A stretch of 64,000 bases of DNA from Hyphomicrobiales bacterium (GTDB lineage Bacteria > Pseudomonadota > Alphaproteobacteria > Rhizobiales > Rhizobiaceae): the NCBI GenBank assembly GCA_900467685.1, contig UBQX01000008.1, positions 1 through 64,000 on the forward strand, given 5' to 3'. This document shows positions 34,801 to 42,837 of this stretch, in pieces. The notes beneath the pieces were generated by a model. That model made no database searches. It saw only the letters and a list, made by a program, of their open reading frames with translations, and was not told where the DNA came from. Both the position numbers and the translations under genes were made by a program. Every line of letters begins with the position of its first letter. The first letter of the stretch is position 1.

Positions 34801-36577
34801 AGCAGCCGTCGCAGCACTCTCGACGGCGCAGGTCGCAGCGATGACCAGCGACCAGTTCAATGCGCTGACGACAACGCAGATGGGGGCTCTGACGGCCAAG
34901 CAGATCTCCATTCTGCCGGCTGCCACGGTTGCCGGTTTGACGACGGCACAGACGGCCGCGCTTTCGACGTCGGCCATTTCCGGTCTTTCCACCGCGCAAG
35001 TGGCGGCCCTGACCGCAGACCAGGTCAATGCCCTGTCATCCGCCCAGATCAGTGCGCTGACATCCGACCAGCTGGCGGTCATCAGTCCGGCCAATTTCGA
35101 CCTGCTGACCACCGGCGATATTGCGGCCATCACGTCTGGAGCGATCCCCGGCCTGTCGACGTCCATCGTCGCATCGCTCACACGCGAGCAGATCGCCGCC
35201 ATCAGCGCCTCGGCAATCGCCGGAATGTCGACAGCCCAGATTGCCGCCTTGACGGTCGATCAGGCGGATGCGCTGACGAGCACGCAGATTGCGGCGCTGA
35301 GCTCGCGGCAGATCGCCGTCCTCGGCTCCGACGACCTCAATACCTTCACCCCTGCCGAAATGGCGGCAATCAGCGCCACCGGGATAGCAGGACTATCAAC
35401 CAGCGTTCTATCCTCGCTCTCCACCACCCAGATCGCGGCACTCAGCACCGCCGGCGTTTCGGGCATGACGACGGCGCAGATCGCAGCCTTTTCGACCGAC
35501 CAGATTCATGCGCTCGGCAATACGCAGATCGCAGCCCTCACATCCGATCAGGTCGCAGCGCTCAACTCCGCGAATATCAACGCGCTGACCACCGCGCAGA
35601 TCACGGCGCTGAGCGCCACCGGCGTTTCGGGCCTGACCAGCACGCAGCTTGCCGCCATGCGCGTCGAGCAATTCGAAGCGTTTTCGTCCACGCAGATTGC
35701 CGGCCTGACCTCGCAGGCACTGCTTGGCCTCACGACGGCCGACCTGCAGACGTTGTCGACCGGCGAACTCGCCTCGATCAGCTCGGCCGGTATTGCCGGC
35801 CTGCCGGCGGCCTACATCGCCTCGCTCTCGGCAGCCGAACTTGCCGCGCTCGGCACCAAGGGCGTCTCCGGCCTGACCTCGACGCAGGTTGCCGCCATGA
35901 GCCCGGCGCAGATCGATTCACTATCCACCGCACAGCTCGCGGCGCTGAGCGCCGACGGCCTTGCCGGCTTCTCGACAGCGGATTTTGCCGTCCTGAGCAA
36001 CACTGAAATCGGCCTCCTGAGCCCGTCGGCCTTCAAGGGGCTGTCCACCACCATCATCAGCGGCCTGACGACCGGCCAGATCGCCGGCCTTTCCACCAGC
36101 CAGGTGGGAGCCCTGACCTATAACCAGATCGTTGCGCTCGACACCGCGCAGGTTCTGGCGCTGACCACGACGCAACTCGGCGCGCTCAACGCCATCCAGG
36201 CCGCAGGCCTCGGCACAGACGACGTCGCGCTACTTTCGACCGAGGCAATCCAGTCCCTGACCAGCGGTGCGGTGTCCGGGCTCGGCACGCAAATCATTGC
36301 AGCCCTGACAACGGGACAGGCAGACGCCCTGACGTCGGGCCAGATCAGCGGCCTGACCTCGCAGCAAGTGGCGGCGCTGACACAGGATTCGCTCGCAACC
36401 TTCACTTCGGGTGAAATATCGGCCCTGAACTCAAGCGGCGTGAAGGGTCTTTCGACCGCCAGCATCAACGCGCTGACGAACGCACAGCTCGGCGCGCTGG
36501 TCGACACGCAGATGGGCAACCTAAACCCCGATCAGGTCGCCGCCGCGATCTCGGCCTATCTCAGCCGGAATTCATAA
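28844..36577 (+). CDS. Giant octapeptide-repeat protein (2577 residues), function unknown
   Basis: The whole protein is an array of about 322 octapeptides with the pattern [S/T]-[S/T]-x-[Q/D]-[I/V/L]-x-[A/G]-[L/I]. The frame was followed by eye for the first several dozen units and checked at the C terminus: 2577 is 322 x 8 + 1, and the last units are still in phase, so there is no net insertion or deletion. Composition is almost only A, S, T, L, I, V, Q, G and D, with essentially no Cys and few charged residues. There is no signal peptide, membrane helix or known domain; only the last dozen residues (AISAYLSRNS) deviate. Each unit has a Ser/Thr...Gln/Asp helix-capping pattern. It resembles an adhesin- or solenoid-like structural protein, but I assign no function. 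Confidence 0.85.
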   Translation: MTSTASTLTANQIRTMSTAAIAAWTTEDVASLSSQQIGFLSSEQIAALDTEDVNVLSSIQLRGITNSAIVGLSLDQLAVLDTADIESLTQGQVASLTTRQLGALTTDQVEAFTSSQVAGMNSRQIAALTPDDIAVFSTADIASISWTAIGGLSTEALARLSGPQTAAISTAALSVLTFDQLAALSTDQIASLTPIQMGSLKATQINVLSADAIAALSTGQVAAISTRMISGLTSNVLAALSTDQVAALTVQQVKLLSADQIGALDSDDLATFSTDKISALSSRALSGLSTGVLATLSGDQISAFAASAMGGLSATQIAALSEDQVASLSALQVGAMNAAQIGALDSGDIQRLSTDEIAALNPDAVSGLSSTLIDALTTDQVAALSTVAMTRLKTDQIAAFTTAQVVALSTDQIWRLTSMQISAFSSTQIEALGTAQIAAISGAAIPGLSTGQIQTLSTSQVAAFNMLQVRGLSARQIAALGPDDVSVLSTQTISALTPAGISGMTTDSLAALSTAQIGALSPAALPGLTQAQITALTSEQFAALSGMQLAALTRNQVAAIDAEDLASLTPERIASLGTSAVGGLTTTQISSLSTQQISALTIYQLSNLTSLQVSVLGPEALNSLGTAKISALSSNAIPGLSTAALAGLDTDQIAALSTRAVAAMTTAQISALSAEQIGALSPTQVSVLSSAQLSAFGTDDIAALSKADIAALASQSIMGLSTTAVAAMTDEQVAALSTGAIAQMLATQVAALSSGQVHALTTAQVSAIASSRISALTTDKIAMLSTDKIAVLSGAAVSGLTTDQLAAFSTAQVQALTSQQVTALSSRQIGAISSDGLASFSTADIGALLAATARGLTSDQLAALSSDQIAALSTAAVAALRTDQINALSSSQIEALTARQIAVLSTDQFAALEATDIATFSTADIAAIPTASIARIPVDAIAALTSEQIAAISQAAISRLTSDQLGALSTAQVSALTTAQLVMLSSAQIKAFTLDDIGVLSTTQLAAIGTLAISGLTSDQISALTSEQITALSSRQIAALTSTQVAVLSTDSLALLSTTQMAALSPIGLTGLSSRQISSLTTAQVEAFIPTQIAALSSAQFAALNTQALATFSTKDMAAITPAAITGISTDVLVTLSSAQVAALSTLAVAGLTTVQVDALTTDQLAMLGTRHIAAMNSAQVAVLTSGDLAALSTDQVAAINSKALSGLSTRQIVALTTAQMEALTPTQVGALSSDQLSVLSSAALATFSTKDMSSIASTAIAGIATDVLASLSTAQIAAISTRSVAALSTQQIDSLTSAGMEALTSAQVGALTSSQLAVLDATDIATFSTKDIAAIGSDAISSLSTAAIAGLTTTQIASLSTFGIQGLSTRQVVSLTTTQIQSMTATQFAAFTSRQVSVLSTAVIGALSTDQISVLSSASVAGLSTQQLAAMTTVQMAALNPDQIGALNSTQLSVMDTADIATFSSKDMAAISSTAIRGLTTDVISQLTTDQIAFLSTAGISGLSTRQIAALNTAQIEAMTPIQIAALSSSQLAVMSSDALATFSTSDIASLTSASIAGLSTAVVETLTTRQITAINSTAIAGLTTQQVNALSATQVAALTNSQLGGMTAGQITAIGATDITALTPEQMAAISSAGIAGLTTAQIAALSTGQINGLTTQQYAVLTSRQLSAFTTTVIAAIALEDVAAISSAGISGLSTAAIAALSQDQAAAISTAAIAGLTSAQVGAFSSAQFQAMSTAQFAALNARQIDSLGTASVSSLTGEQIASLTTAVIAGLTTAQVAALTTVQIAALTSVQIGALSSTQVAVLQSDDFAAISTGNIAALSSAAVAGIQTGILATLPTEQIASISSVALPGLTTAQIATLSTNQIAALTTGQTAALTSRQISALSLADIAAMSSGQVAALATASISGLTTDQIAGLSTAQAEALTSAQVAALSSRQIAAIETQDLDTFSTEDLAAISANGIAGLSTAIVATLTNDQIAALGAAAVAALSTAQVAAMTSDQFNALTTTQMGALTAKQISILPAATVAGLTTAQTAALSTSAISGLSTAQVAALTADQVNALSSAQISALTSDQLAVISPANFDLLTTGDIAAITSGAIPGLSTSIVASLTREQIAAISASAIAGMSTAQIAALTVDQADALTSTQIAALSSRQIAVLGSDDLNTFTPAEMAAISATGIAGLSTSVLSSLSTTQIAALSTAGVSGMTTAQIAAFSTDQIHALGNTQIAALTSDQVAALNSANINALTTAQITALSATGVSGLTSTQLAAMRVEQFEAFSSTQIAGLTSQALLGLTTADLQTLSTGELASISSAGIAGLPAAYIASLSAAELAALGTKGVSGLTSTQVAAMSPAQIDSLSTAQLAALSADGLAGFSTADFAVLSNTEIGLLSPSAFKGLSTTIISGLTTGQIAGLSTSQVGALTYNQIVALDTAQVLALTTTQLGALNAIQAAGLGTDDVALLSTEAIQSLTSGAVSGLGTQIIAALTTGQADALTSGQISGLTSQQVAALTQDSLATFTSGEISALNSSGVKGLSTASINALTNAQLGALVDTQMGNLNPDQVAAAISAYLSRNS
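28844..36577 (+). repeat. 24-bp coding tandem repeat, about 322 divergent copies
   Basis: The DNA of the giant gene is a 24-bp periodic array. Copies differ at many codon positions while the encoded pattern holds, so this is old and under protein-level selection, not a recent expansion. Octads with Asp at position 4 and Phe or Leu at the end (as in DLATF, DIATF) recur at spacings of 10 and 7 octads, giving a higher-order unit near 17 octads. Confidence 0.8.
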
Positions 36578-36612
36578 GACCGGAACTGCTCGGACTTCGC
36601 AGAACGCACAAA

Positions 36613-36635
36613 GCCGCCGAACATGTCTCGGCGGC
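36613..36635 (+). terminator. Probable terminator after the giant repeat gene
   Basis: An 8-bp stem GCCGCCGA/TCGGCGGC (36613-36620 with 36628-36635) is followed by a T-rich but interrupted tail. It lies 36 bases after the stop codon and could also serve the convergent putA. Confidence 0.6.
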
Positions 36636-36776
36636 CTTGTCCTTTTGTCTTTCCAGCGCGTTCCGGGAGGACAAGACAGGACAACCCGTCGCGACGCCCG
36701 CGTTCCACGCTCGAAGTTAGCTGACACGCAGAGCGTCGTGAGGCATTCCCGACGCTTATTCGTACTAGAATGCTAG

Positions 36777-39700
36777 TTAGCCAATCGCCATCAAACTGGC
36801 ATTCCCGCCCGCCGCGGCCGTATTGACCGAGGTGGAGACCTCTTCCAGCAGCCAATTGAGGCAAATCGCATCAGCATCAGACACAAGTTCCTCTGTCGTC
36901 GCCGCCTGAACCAGAACCAACGGACCTGAAAGAGCGGCAATCTTCTGGTTGACCCCCAGGACCCGCGCACCATCGCCTTCGATCAGCGCGCCGGCAAAGG
37001 GGCCGGCGGCGTTCCAGTCGAAGGCCCAGCCTATGCGCGAGGCAACTGCGGGCGGCAGATTGCCGAACTGCGCCTTGAGGCCAGAAGCCTCGTCGACAAT
37101 GGCCGAATTGCCCGATGCCAGAACGGCGGCAAGCTGCCGCTTCACACCATCAAGTGTCTGCGGCACAAGAAGAATCTTCCCACGCGGATGCAGCCCATAG
37201 ACGTTGCGCTCGCCGACCGGCCCCTGCAACTCGGCCGCAAGACCAAGTGCGGACCGCTCAGCCATTTCGCGCGCCGTTTCTGCACCCGCATGATCCTGCC
37301 GCTCGTCCAGCCAGCGCACGAAATCGCCAAGCGCCGGATCGGTATGGACCGAATGATGCTGCGGCGGCACGGGCGCCTTCTGCACCAGACGGCCCAGATA
37401 AAGCGGCCCGCCAGCCTTCGGGCCAGTGCCGGAAAGTCCTCGCCCACCAAAGGGCTGGACGCCGACGACGGCGCCAATGACATTGCGGTTCACGTAGATA
37501 TTGCCGACCCGGACACGGCTCGTCACATGCGCAATGGTCTCGTCGAGACGGGTATGCAGACCAAAGGTCAGGCCGTAGCCGGTGGCGTTGATCTCGTCGA
37601 TCAGCCGATCGAGATCGGCGCGGCGATATCGGATGACATGCAGAACGGGGCCGAAAACCTCGCGCTTCAGCTCCTTGAGAGACTTCATCTCGATGATCGT
37701 CGGCGCGACGAAGGTTCCCTTGCGCGCCTCTGCCGGTAGTGCCACCTGTTCAACACTGAGACCGAGCCCGCGCATGCGTTCGACATGCGCCTCGATGACG
37801 CCCTTGGCTTCACTATTGATAACCGGGCCGATATCCGTGCTGAGCTTGTCGGTGCGCCCGAGCGTCAGTTCCGCCAGCGCGCCTTTCAGCATATGCAGCA
37901 CGCGGTCGGCGACATCTTCTTGAAGGCACAGGATGCGAAGCGCCGAGCAGCGCTGGCCGGCGCTGTCGAAGGCGGATGCGATGACATCGCCCACAACCTG
38001 TTCGGCCAGCGCCGAGGAGTCCACGATCATCGCATTCTGCCCACCAGTTTCCGCAATCAGCGGGATCGGCTTGCCGCTGGCAGAAACACGCTCCGCAAGC
38101 TGCGCCTGAATGAGCCGCGCTACTTCCGTCGAGCCGGTGAACATGACGCCCGCCGTCTCGGGCGCCGCGACAAGCGCCGCGCCCACCCGGCCATCGCCGG
38201 GAACGAATTGCAGGGCAGCGCGCGGCACGCCCGCCTCGTGAAGGATCTTCACCGCTTCATGCGCGATGATCGGCGTTTCTTCCGCAGGCTTCGCGAGAAC
38301 GGGATTGCCGGCGACGAGTGCCGCGGCCACCTGTCCGGTGAAGATCGCCAGCGGGAAGTTCCACGGGCTGATGCAGACGACGGGGCCGAGAGGCGCATGC
38401 GACGCGCCGAGTGTCTTGCGGGCCTGATCGGCATAATAGCGCAGGAAGTCGATGGCCTCGCGCACCTCGCCAATGGCGTTGGCAGCCGACTTGCCGGCCT
38501 CGCGCATGGCGATCCCCATCAGCACCTCGATCTTGCCCTGCATGAGATCGGCGGCGCGATCCAGGCAGGCAGCGCGCTCGGCGGGCGCGGTCTGCGCCCA
38601 TGCGTCAGCATGATCTGCGGCAATGCTGACGAGACGGGCGGCTTCGCCTGCATCGAGTTCCGTCACCTGTCCGACCACATCGCTGTGATCGGCGGGGTTC
38701 AAGACCGGGCGGGTCTCGCCCGTCACATCGCCTTCCGCAACCAGCGGGCCGACAGCCCAACTGTGTGCGGCGCTTTCCTGCAGGACAGCCGCGAGTGAGG
38801 CCAATTGCGTCTCGTTGGAAAGATCCAGCCCCGCAGAATTCTTGCGTGCCGCGCCATAAATATTGGCCGGCAGCGCGATCTGCTCATGCGGCGCGCCAGG
38901 AATGGGCATGGCATCGACCACATCGACCGGATCGGTCACCAGTTCGGCCACCGAGACATTTTCGTCGGAGATGCGGTTGACGAAGGAGGAGTTCGCGCCG
39001 TTTTCGAGAAGGCGGCGAACGAGATAGGCGAGCAGCGTTTCATGCGTACCCACCGGCGCGTAGATGCGCGCCGGACGACCAAGCTTGCCCTTGCCGACGA
39101 CTTCTTCGTAAAGCGGTTCGCCCATGCCATGCAGGCACTGGAACTCATACTTGCCCGTTTCGAAATCCGGGCCAGCGAGATGATAGATCGTCGCCAGCGT
39201 CTGGGCATTATGCGTGGCAAATTGCGGGAAGACGGCATCCGGCGCGCCGAGCAGCTTGCGGGCGCAGGCTATGTAGGACACGTCGGTGTGGACCTTGCGG
39301 GTAAAGACGGGGAAGCCTTCGAGCCCGTCCAGCTGCGCGCGCTTGATTTCGGCGTCCCAATAGGCGCCCTTAACGAGGCGCACCATCATCCGGCGGCCGG
39401 ACCGGCGCGACAGGTCGATGATGTAATCGAGCACGAAGGGGCAGCGCTTGCCATAGGCCTGAACAACGAAGCCAAGGCCGTTCCAGCCCGCCAATGCCGG
39501 ATCGAGGCTCAGCGATTCCAACAGATCTAGCGAGAGTTCCAGCCGATCCGCCTCCTCCGCATCGATATTGAGGCCGATGTCGTAGCCCTTGGCGATCAGC
39601 GCCAGCGCGCGCACCTTGGGGAGCAGCTCACCCATCACCCGCTCTACCTTGGCGCGGACATAGCGCGGATGCAGCGCCGAAAGCTTGATGGAAATGCCCG

Positions 39701-40448
39701 GCCCGTCATAGATGCCGCGCCCTGCCGCCGCTTTGCCGATGGAGTGGATGGCGTTTTCATAGTCGCGATAGTAGCGCTCGGCATCCGCTGCCGTGGTCGC
39801 CGCCTCGCCCAGCATGTCGTAGGAGTAGCGGAAGCCCTGCGCTTCCATCTCGCGGGCGCGCTCCAGCGCCTCGTCGATGGTCTCGCCGGTGACGAACTGC
39901 TCGCCCATCATCCGCATGGCCATATCGACGCCACGGCGGATCACCGGTTCGCCGGCACGGGCGATGAGGCGGGTCAGTGCAGCAGACAGACGCCGGTCGC
40001 TGACGGTCGAAGTGAGCTTGCCGGTGACGACGAGGCCCCAGGTCGCGGCATTGACGAAGAGCGAGCGCCCGCCGCCGATATGCGATTTCCAGTCGCCGGT
40101 GGCGATCTTGTCGCGGATCAGCGCGTCGCGGGTGTCGGTGTCGGGGATGCGCAGCAGCGCTTCCGCCAGGCACATCAGCGCCACACCCTCCTGCGAGGAA
40201 AGCGAATATTCGTGCACCAGCCCCTCAACGCCGCTTCCCCGATGCTTGCCGCGCAACGCCTTGATCAGAGCCGTCGCCGTTTCGGCCACCTGCCCCTTCA
40301 TGGCTTCCGGCAATTTCGCGGCGGCGAGCAGCGGCTGCATGCACTCCACCTCCGGCCGGCGATAGGCGGCGGTGATGGCGGCGCGCAGCGCACTCTGCGG
40401 TCGGATGGCGGGGGCGAAAGCGGCAAAGGGCGATGGCGAAACGGGCAT
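36777..40448 (-). CDS. putA: Bifunctional proline dehydrogenase / P5C dehydrogenase PutA
   Basis: A 1223-residue enzyme oxidising proline to glutamate. The N-terminal arm and FAD-dependent proline dehydrogenase barrel (about 150-500, with SIKLSALHPRY and RLVKGAYWDAEIKRAQ) precede the aldehyde dehydrogenase domain (about 550-1000), whose Cys834 is in SAGQRCSALR, with the catalytic Glu in ETGGQNAMIV. A C-terminal ALDH-like extension follows. The ribbon-helix-helix domain of the E. coli protein is absent, so it cannot repress its own gene; in related bacteria the Lrp-type PutR does this, and such a gene diverges upstream here. Confidence 0.97.
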   Translation of the reverse strand: MPVSPSPFAAFAPAIRPQSALRAAITAAYRRPEVECMQPLLAAAKLPEAMKGQVAETATALIKALRGKHRGSGVEGLVHEYSLSSQEGVALMCLAEALLRIPDTDTRDALIRDKIATGDWKSHIGGGRSLFVNAATWGLVVTGKLTSTVSDRRLSAALTRLIARAGEPVIRRGVDMAMRMMGEQFVTGETIDEALERAREMEAQGFRYSYDMLGEAATTAADAERYYRDYENAIHSIGKAAAGRGIYDGPGISIKLSALHPRYVRAKVERVMGELLPKVRALALIAKGYDIGLNIDAEEADRLELSLDLLESLSLDPALAGWNGLGFVVQAYGKRCPFVLDYIIDLSRRSGRRMMVRLVKGAYWDAEIKRAQLDGLEGFPVFTRKVHTDVSYIACARKLLGAPDAVFPQFATHNAQTLATIYHLAGPDFETGKYEFQCLHGMGEPLYEEVVGKGKLGRPARIYAPVGTHETLLAYLVRRLLENGANSSFVNRISDENVSVAELVTDPVDVVDAMPIPGAPHEQIALPANIYGAARKNSAGLDLSNETQLASLAAVLQESAAHSWAVGPLVAEGDVTGETRPVLNPADHSDVVGQVTELDAGEAARLVSIAADHADAWAQTAPAERAACLDRAADLMQGKIEVLMGIAMREAGKSAANAIGEVREAIDFLRYYADQARKTLGASHAPLGPVVCISPWNFPLAIFTGQVAAALVAGNPVLAKPAEETPIIAHEAVKILHEAGVPRAALQFVPGDGRVGAALVAAPETAGVMFTGSTEVARLIQAQLAERVSASGKPIPLIAETGGQNAMIVDSSALAEQVVGDVIASAFDSAGQRCSALRILCLQEDVADRVLHMLKGALAELTLGRTDKLSTDIGPVINSEAKGVIEAHVERMRGLGLSVEQVALPAEARKGTFVAPTIIEMKSLKELKREVFGPVLHVIRYRRADLDRLIDEINATGYGLTFGLHTRLDETIAHVTSRVRVGNIYVNRNVIGAVVGVQPFGGRGLSGTGPKAGGPLYLGRLVQKAPVPPQHHSVHTDPALGDFVRWLDERQDHAGAETAREMAERSALGLAAELQGPVGERNVYGLHPRGKILLVPQTLDGVKRQLAAVLASGNSAIVDEASGLKAQFGNLPPAVASRIGWAFDWNAAGPFAGALIEGDGARVLGVNQKIAALSGPLVLVQAATTEELVSDADAICLNWLLEEVSTSVNTAAAGGNASLMAIG

Positions 40449-40618
40449 GGTGATCCTTCCTCGAACGATCAGCGGAAAGGCAGTTTCAGGGCGATGGTTT
40501 CACGGCTCGGCGAGCCTTGCAAGACCATCCCGGTCAACCACATTGACTCCGCAGGACAGACCTCGCTGATAGCATGGCGCCGCTTGATTAAGCGGACCAA
40601 AGAAGGCTATCATTCCAG

Positions 40619-41125
40619 GTGATTTCTCCAAATATTTCGGATTTCACGCGCATGAAGCCTAGAGAAGACGCCTCCTATGGTGATCTTGACAAGATTGATC
40701 TGAAAATCCTCGAGATTGTCGCGGATGACGGGCGCATCTCGATCACCGATCTTTCTAGCGCCGTCGGCCTCTCCAAGACACCCTGCCAGCTTCGGCTCAA
40801 GCGTCTCGTGTCGGAAGGCTATATCGATGGCTTCCGGGCAGTCATCAACCCACAGAAAATGGGCCTCGATCATATCGCCTTTGCCGAGGTGAAGCTGACC
40901 AATACGAGCGAGGAAGCGCTGCGGAGTTTCAACGAGGCGGTGAAGAAAATCCGCGAGGTGGAGGAATGCCACATGATCGCCGGTCGCTTCGATTATCTCC
41001 TGAAAGTCCGCACCCGCGACATCGGCCGCTATCGCCGCGTTCTCGGGGAACTCATCTCTACATTGCCCTATGTCGCCAGCACCTCGACCAATGTGACGAT
41101 GGAGGCGGTCAAGGAAAGCTGGTGA
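40619..41125 (+). CDS. putR: Lrp/AsnC-family regulator, probable PutR
   Basis: A 168-residue regulator with an N-terminal helix-turn-helix (about 22-70, ISITDLSSAVGLSKTPCQLRLKRL) and a C-terminal RAM/AsnC ligand-binding domain (about 85-160, including VEECHMIAGRFDYLLKVRTRD). It diverges from putA over 170 bases; PutR is the known proline-responsive activator of putA in Agrobacterium and relatives. The GTG start at 40619 has AAGAAGG about 11 bases upstream; an ATG at 40652 is possible, without a visible ribosome-binding site. Confidence 0.88.
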   Translation: MISPNISDFTRMKPREDASYGDLDKIDLKILEIVADDGRISITDLSSAVGLSKTPCQLRLKRLVSEGYIDGFRAVINPQKMGLDHIAFAEVKLTNTSEEALRSFNEAVKKIREVEECHMIAGRFDYLLKVRTRDIGRYRRVLGELISTLPYVASTSTNVTMEAVKESW

Positions 41126-41268
41126 GTGCAATAGCTATCGTCTCCAATTCGCGAACGCACTGAACGCATCGTTCACCGTCTCAAACGCGACTTTGAACCC
41201 GAGACACATTATGTAGGGTGCAACACCAGTCCGCTTCGGACTCAAGAATTTGTGAAGGACCCTGTCCC

Positions 41269-42291
41269 ATGAAGAAAATCGGATTCCTCTCCTTCGGCCA
41301 TTGGACGCCCTCGCCGCAATCGGGGACGCGTTCGGCCGCTGATACTCTTCTCCAGTCCATCGACCTTGCGGTGGCCGCTGAAGAGCTTGGCGCGGATGGC
41401 GCCTATTTCCGCGTCCACCATTTCGCCCGCCAGCTTGCCTCCCCCTTCCCGCTTCTGGCGGCTGTCGGCGCACGCACCAAGTCGATCGAGATCGGCACGG
41501 GCGTCATCGACATGCGTTATGAAAACCCGCTCTACATGGCGGAAGACGCCGGCGCTGCCGACCTCATTTCCGGTGGCCGTCTGCAGCTCGGCATCAGTCG
41601 CGGATCGCCCGAACAGGTCATCGAGGGCTGGCGCTATTTCGGCTATCAGCCAGACGAAGGCCAGACGGATGCGGATATGGGCCGCCAGCATGCGGAAGTC
41701 TTCCTCGAAGTGCTGAAGGGTGAAGGCTTCGCCCAGCCAAACCCGCGACCGATGTTCCCCAACCCGCCCGGCCTGCTGCGTCTCGAGCCGCATTCGGAAG
41801 GCCTGCGCGAGCGTATCTGGTGGGGCGCCGGTTCCAACGCGACCGCCGTCTGGGCCGCCAAGCTCGGCATGAACCTGCAAAGCTCGACGCTGAAGAACGA
41901 CGAGACGGGCGAGCCCTTCCATGTCCAGCAGGCCAAGCAGATCCGCGCCTATCGCGAGGCCTGGAAGGAAGCCGGCCACACCCGCACGCCGCGCGTCTCC
42001 GTCAGCCGCTCGATCTTCGCGCTGACCGACGACCGCGACCGCGCCTATTTCGGCCGCGGCGGCAAGGAACAGGATTCGGTCGGCTATATCGACGATAGCA
42101 CGCGAGCGATCTTCGGCCGCTCCTATGCCGCTGAGCCGGACGCGCTGATCAAGGAACTGGCCGCCGACGAGGGCATTGCGGAAGCCGATACGCTGCTGCT
42201 GACCGTGCCGAACCAGTTGGGCGTCGACTATAATGCCCATGTGATCGAGTCGATCCTCAAGCACGTCGCCCCGGCCCTCGGCTGGCGATAA
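41269..42291 (+). CDS. LLM-class flavin-dependent oxidoreductase
   Basis: A 340-residue bacterial-luciferase-like TIM-barrel enzyme that would use reduced FMN to oxidise a substrate. Typical segments are LAVAAEELGADGAYFRVHHF near residue 30, IGTGVIDMRYENPLYMAEDAGAADLISGGRLQLGISRGSPE near 80-120, and the C-terminal VPNQLGVDYNAHVIESIL. The ATG at 41269 follows GAAGGA. It stands alone between putR and a convergent gene. The substrate is unknown. A short FMN reductase partner is not adjacent. Confidence 0.9.
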   Translation: MKKIGFLSFGHWTPSPQSGTRSAADTLLQSIDLAVAAEELGADGAYFRVHHFARQLASPFPLLAAVGARTKSIEIGTGVIDMRYENPLYMAEDAGAADLISGGRLQLGISRGSPEQVIEGWRYFGYQPDEGQTDADMGRQHAEVFLEVLKGEGFAQPNPRPMFPNPPGLLRLEPHSEGLRERIWWGAGSNATAVWAAKLGMNLQSSTLKNDETGEPFHVQQAKQIRAYREAWKEAGHTRTPRVSVSRSIFALTDDRDRAYFGRGGKEQDSVGYIDDSTRAIFGRSYAAEPDALIKELAADEGIAEADTLLLTVPNQLGVDYNAHVIESILKHVAPALGWR

Positions 42292-42303
42292 CCAAATAAG
42301 ATA

Positions 42304-42330
42304 GGCCGCGCGGCAATCGCCAGCGCGGCC
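42304..42330. terminator. Probable hairpin terminator between convergent genes
   Basis: An 8-bp GGCCGCGC/GCGCGGCC stem with an 11-nt loop lies between the LLM oxidoreductase and the SRPBCC gene. T runs on both sides are weak. Confidence 0.55.
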
Positions 42331-42356
42331 TCTTGATGTCTGGGTTCCTGTTCCGG

Positions 42357-42836
42357 TCAGCGGTCCAGCCAGGCCGCCAGCTTGTCGAGCGTCTGCTGGC
42401 CATAGACCACCGCCCCGAAGCCGATGACGAACTTGCGGCGCTCCACCGTCGGATGCAGCTGGCGCATCGTCAGCACCGTCTTGCCATCCGACTGCTCATC
42501 GAAGGTGACCGTCACGCGGAAGCGATCCGGGTCATTGGGGTCTTCCCCGCCATGATCCATGACAAGGCGCTCGTTCGGCACAATCTTCAGAAAACGGATG
42601 AGATTGGGAAAGCGCTGCGCCTTGCCCTCAAACGTGCCGACCATGTCGAAGCGCCAGATCCCGCCTTCGCGGATATCGGCCTCATGCGTTTCGATGCTCA
42701 AGCCCGAAGGACCATACCAGACCGACAGTGCCGCCGGGTCCGTCCAGGCGGCAAAGACCTTGTCGCGCGGATGATTCAGCACCCGCACCAGCACGATTTC
42801 GCGGTCGAGCGACCACGTTTCCAATGGATCAGACAT
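42357..42836 (-). CDS. SRPBCC/AHSA1-domain protein
   Basis: A 159-residue START-like hydrophobic-pocket protein. The AHSA1-type pattern is clear: VLNHPRDKVFAAWTDPAALSVWYGP near the N terminus, then GGIWRFDMVG and LTMRQLHPT. Its start lies one base after the stop of the ArsR regulator, so the two form an operon. ArsR-SRPBCC pairs are widespread in bacteria; their ligands are mostly unknown. Confidence 0.92.
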   Translation of the reverse strand: MSDPLETWSLDREIVLVRVLNHPRDKVFAAWTDPAALSVWYGPSGLSIETHEADIREGGIWRFDMVGTFEGKAQRFPNLIRFLKIVPNERLVMDHGGEDPNDPDRFRVTVTFDEQSDGKTVLTMRQLHPTVERRKFVIGFGAVVYGQQTLDKLAAWLDR

Positions 42837-42837
42837 T

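Noticed and set aside
29164-36519. Many long minus-strand frames opposite the giant repeat gene
   Set aside because: They are the reverse complement of a 24-bp repeat without stop codons. The repeat in the plus frame has a clean amphipathic octad pattern; the reverse frames are Ala/Arg/Cys-rich shadows.
28844-36577. A CRISPR array or other spaced direct repeat
   Set aside because: Copies are contiguous and diverged at DNA level, with no unique spacers and no cas genes. The periodicity is a coding repeat.
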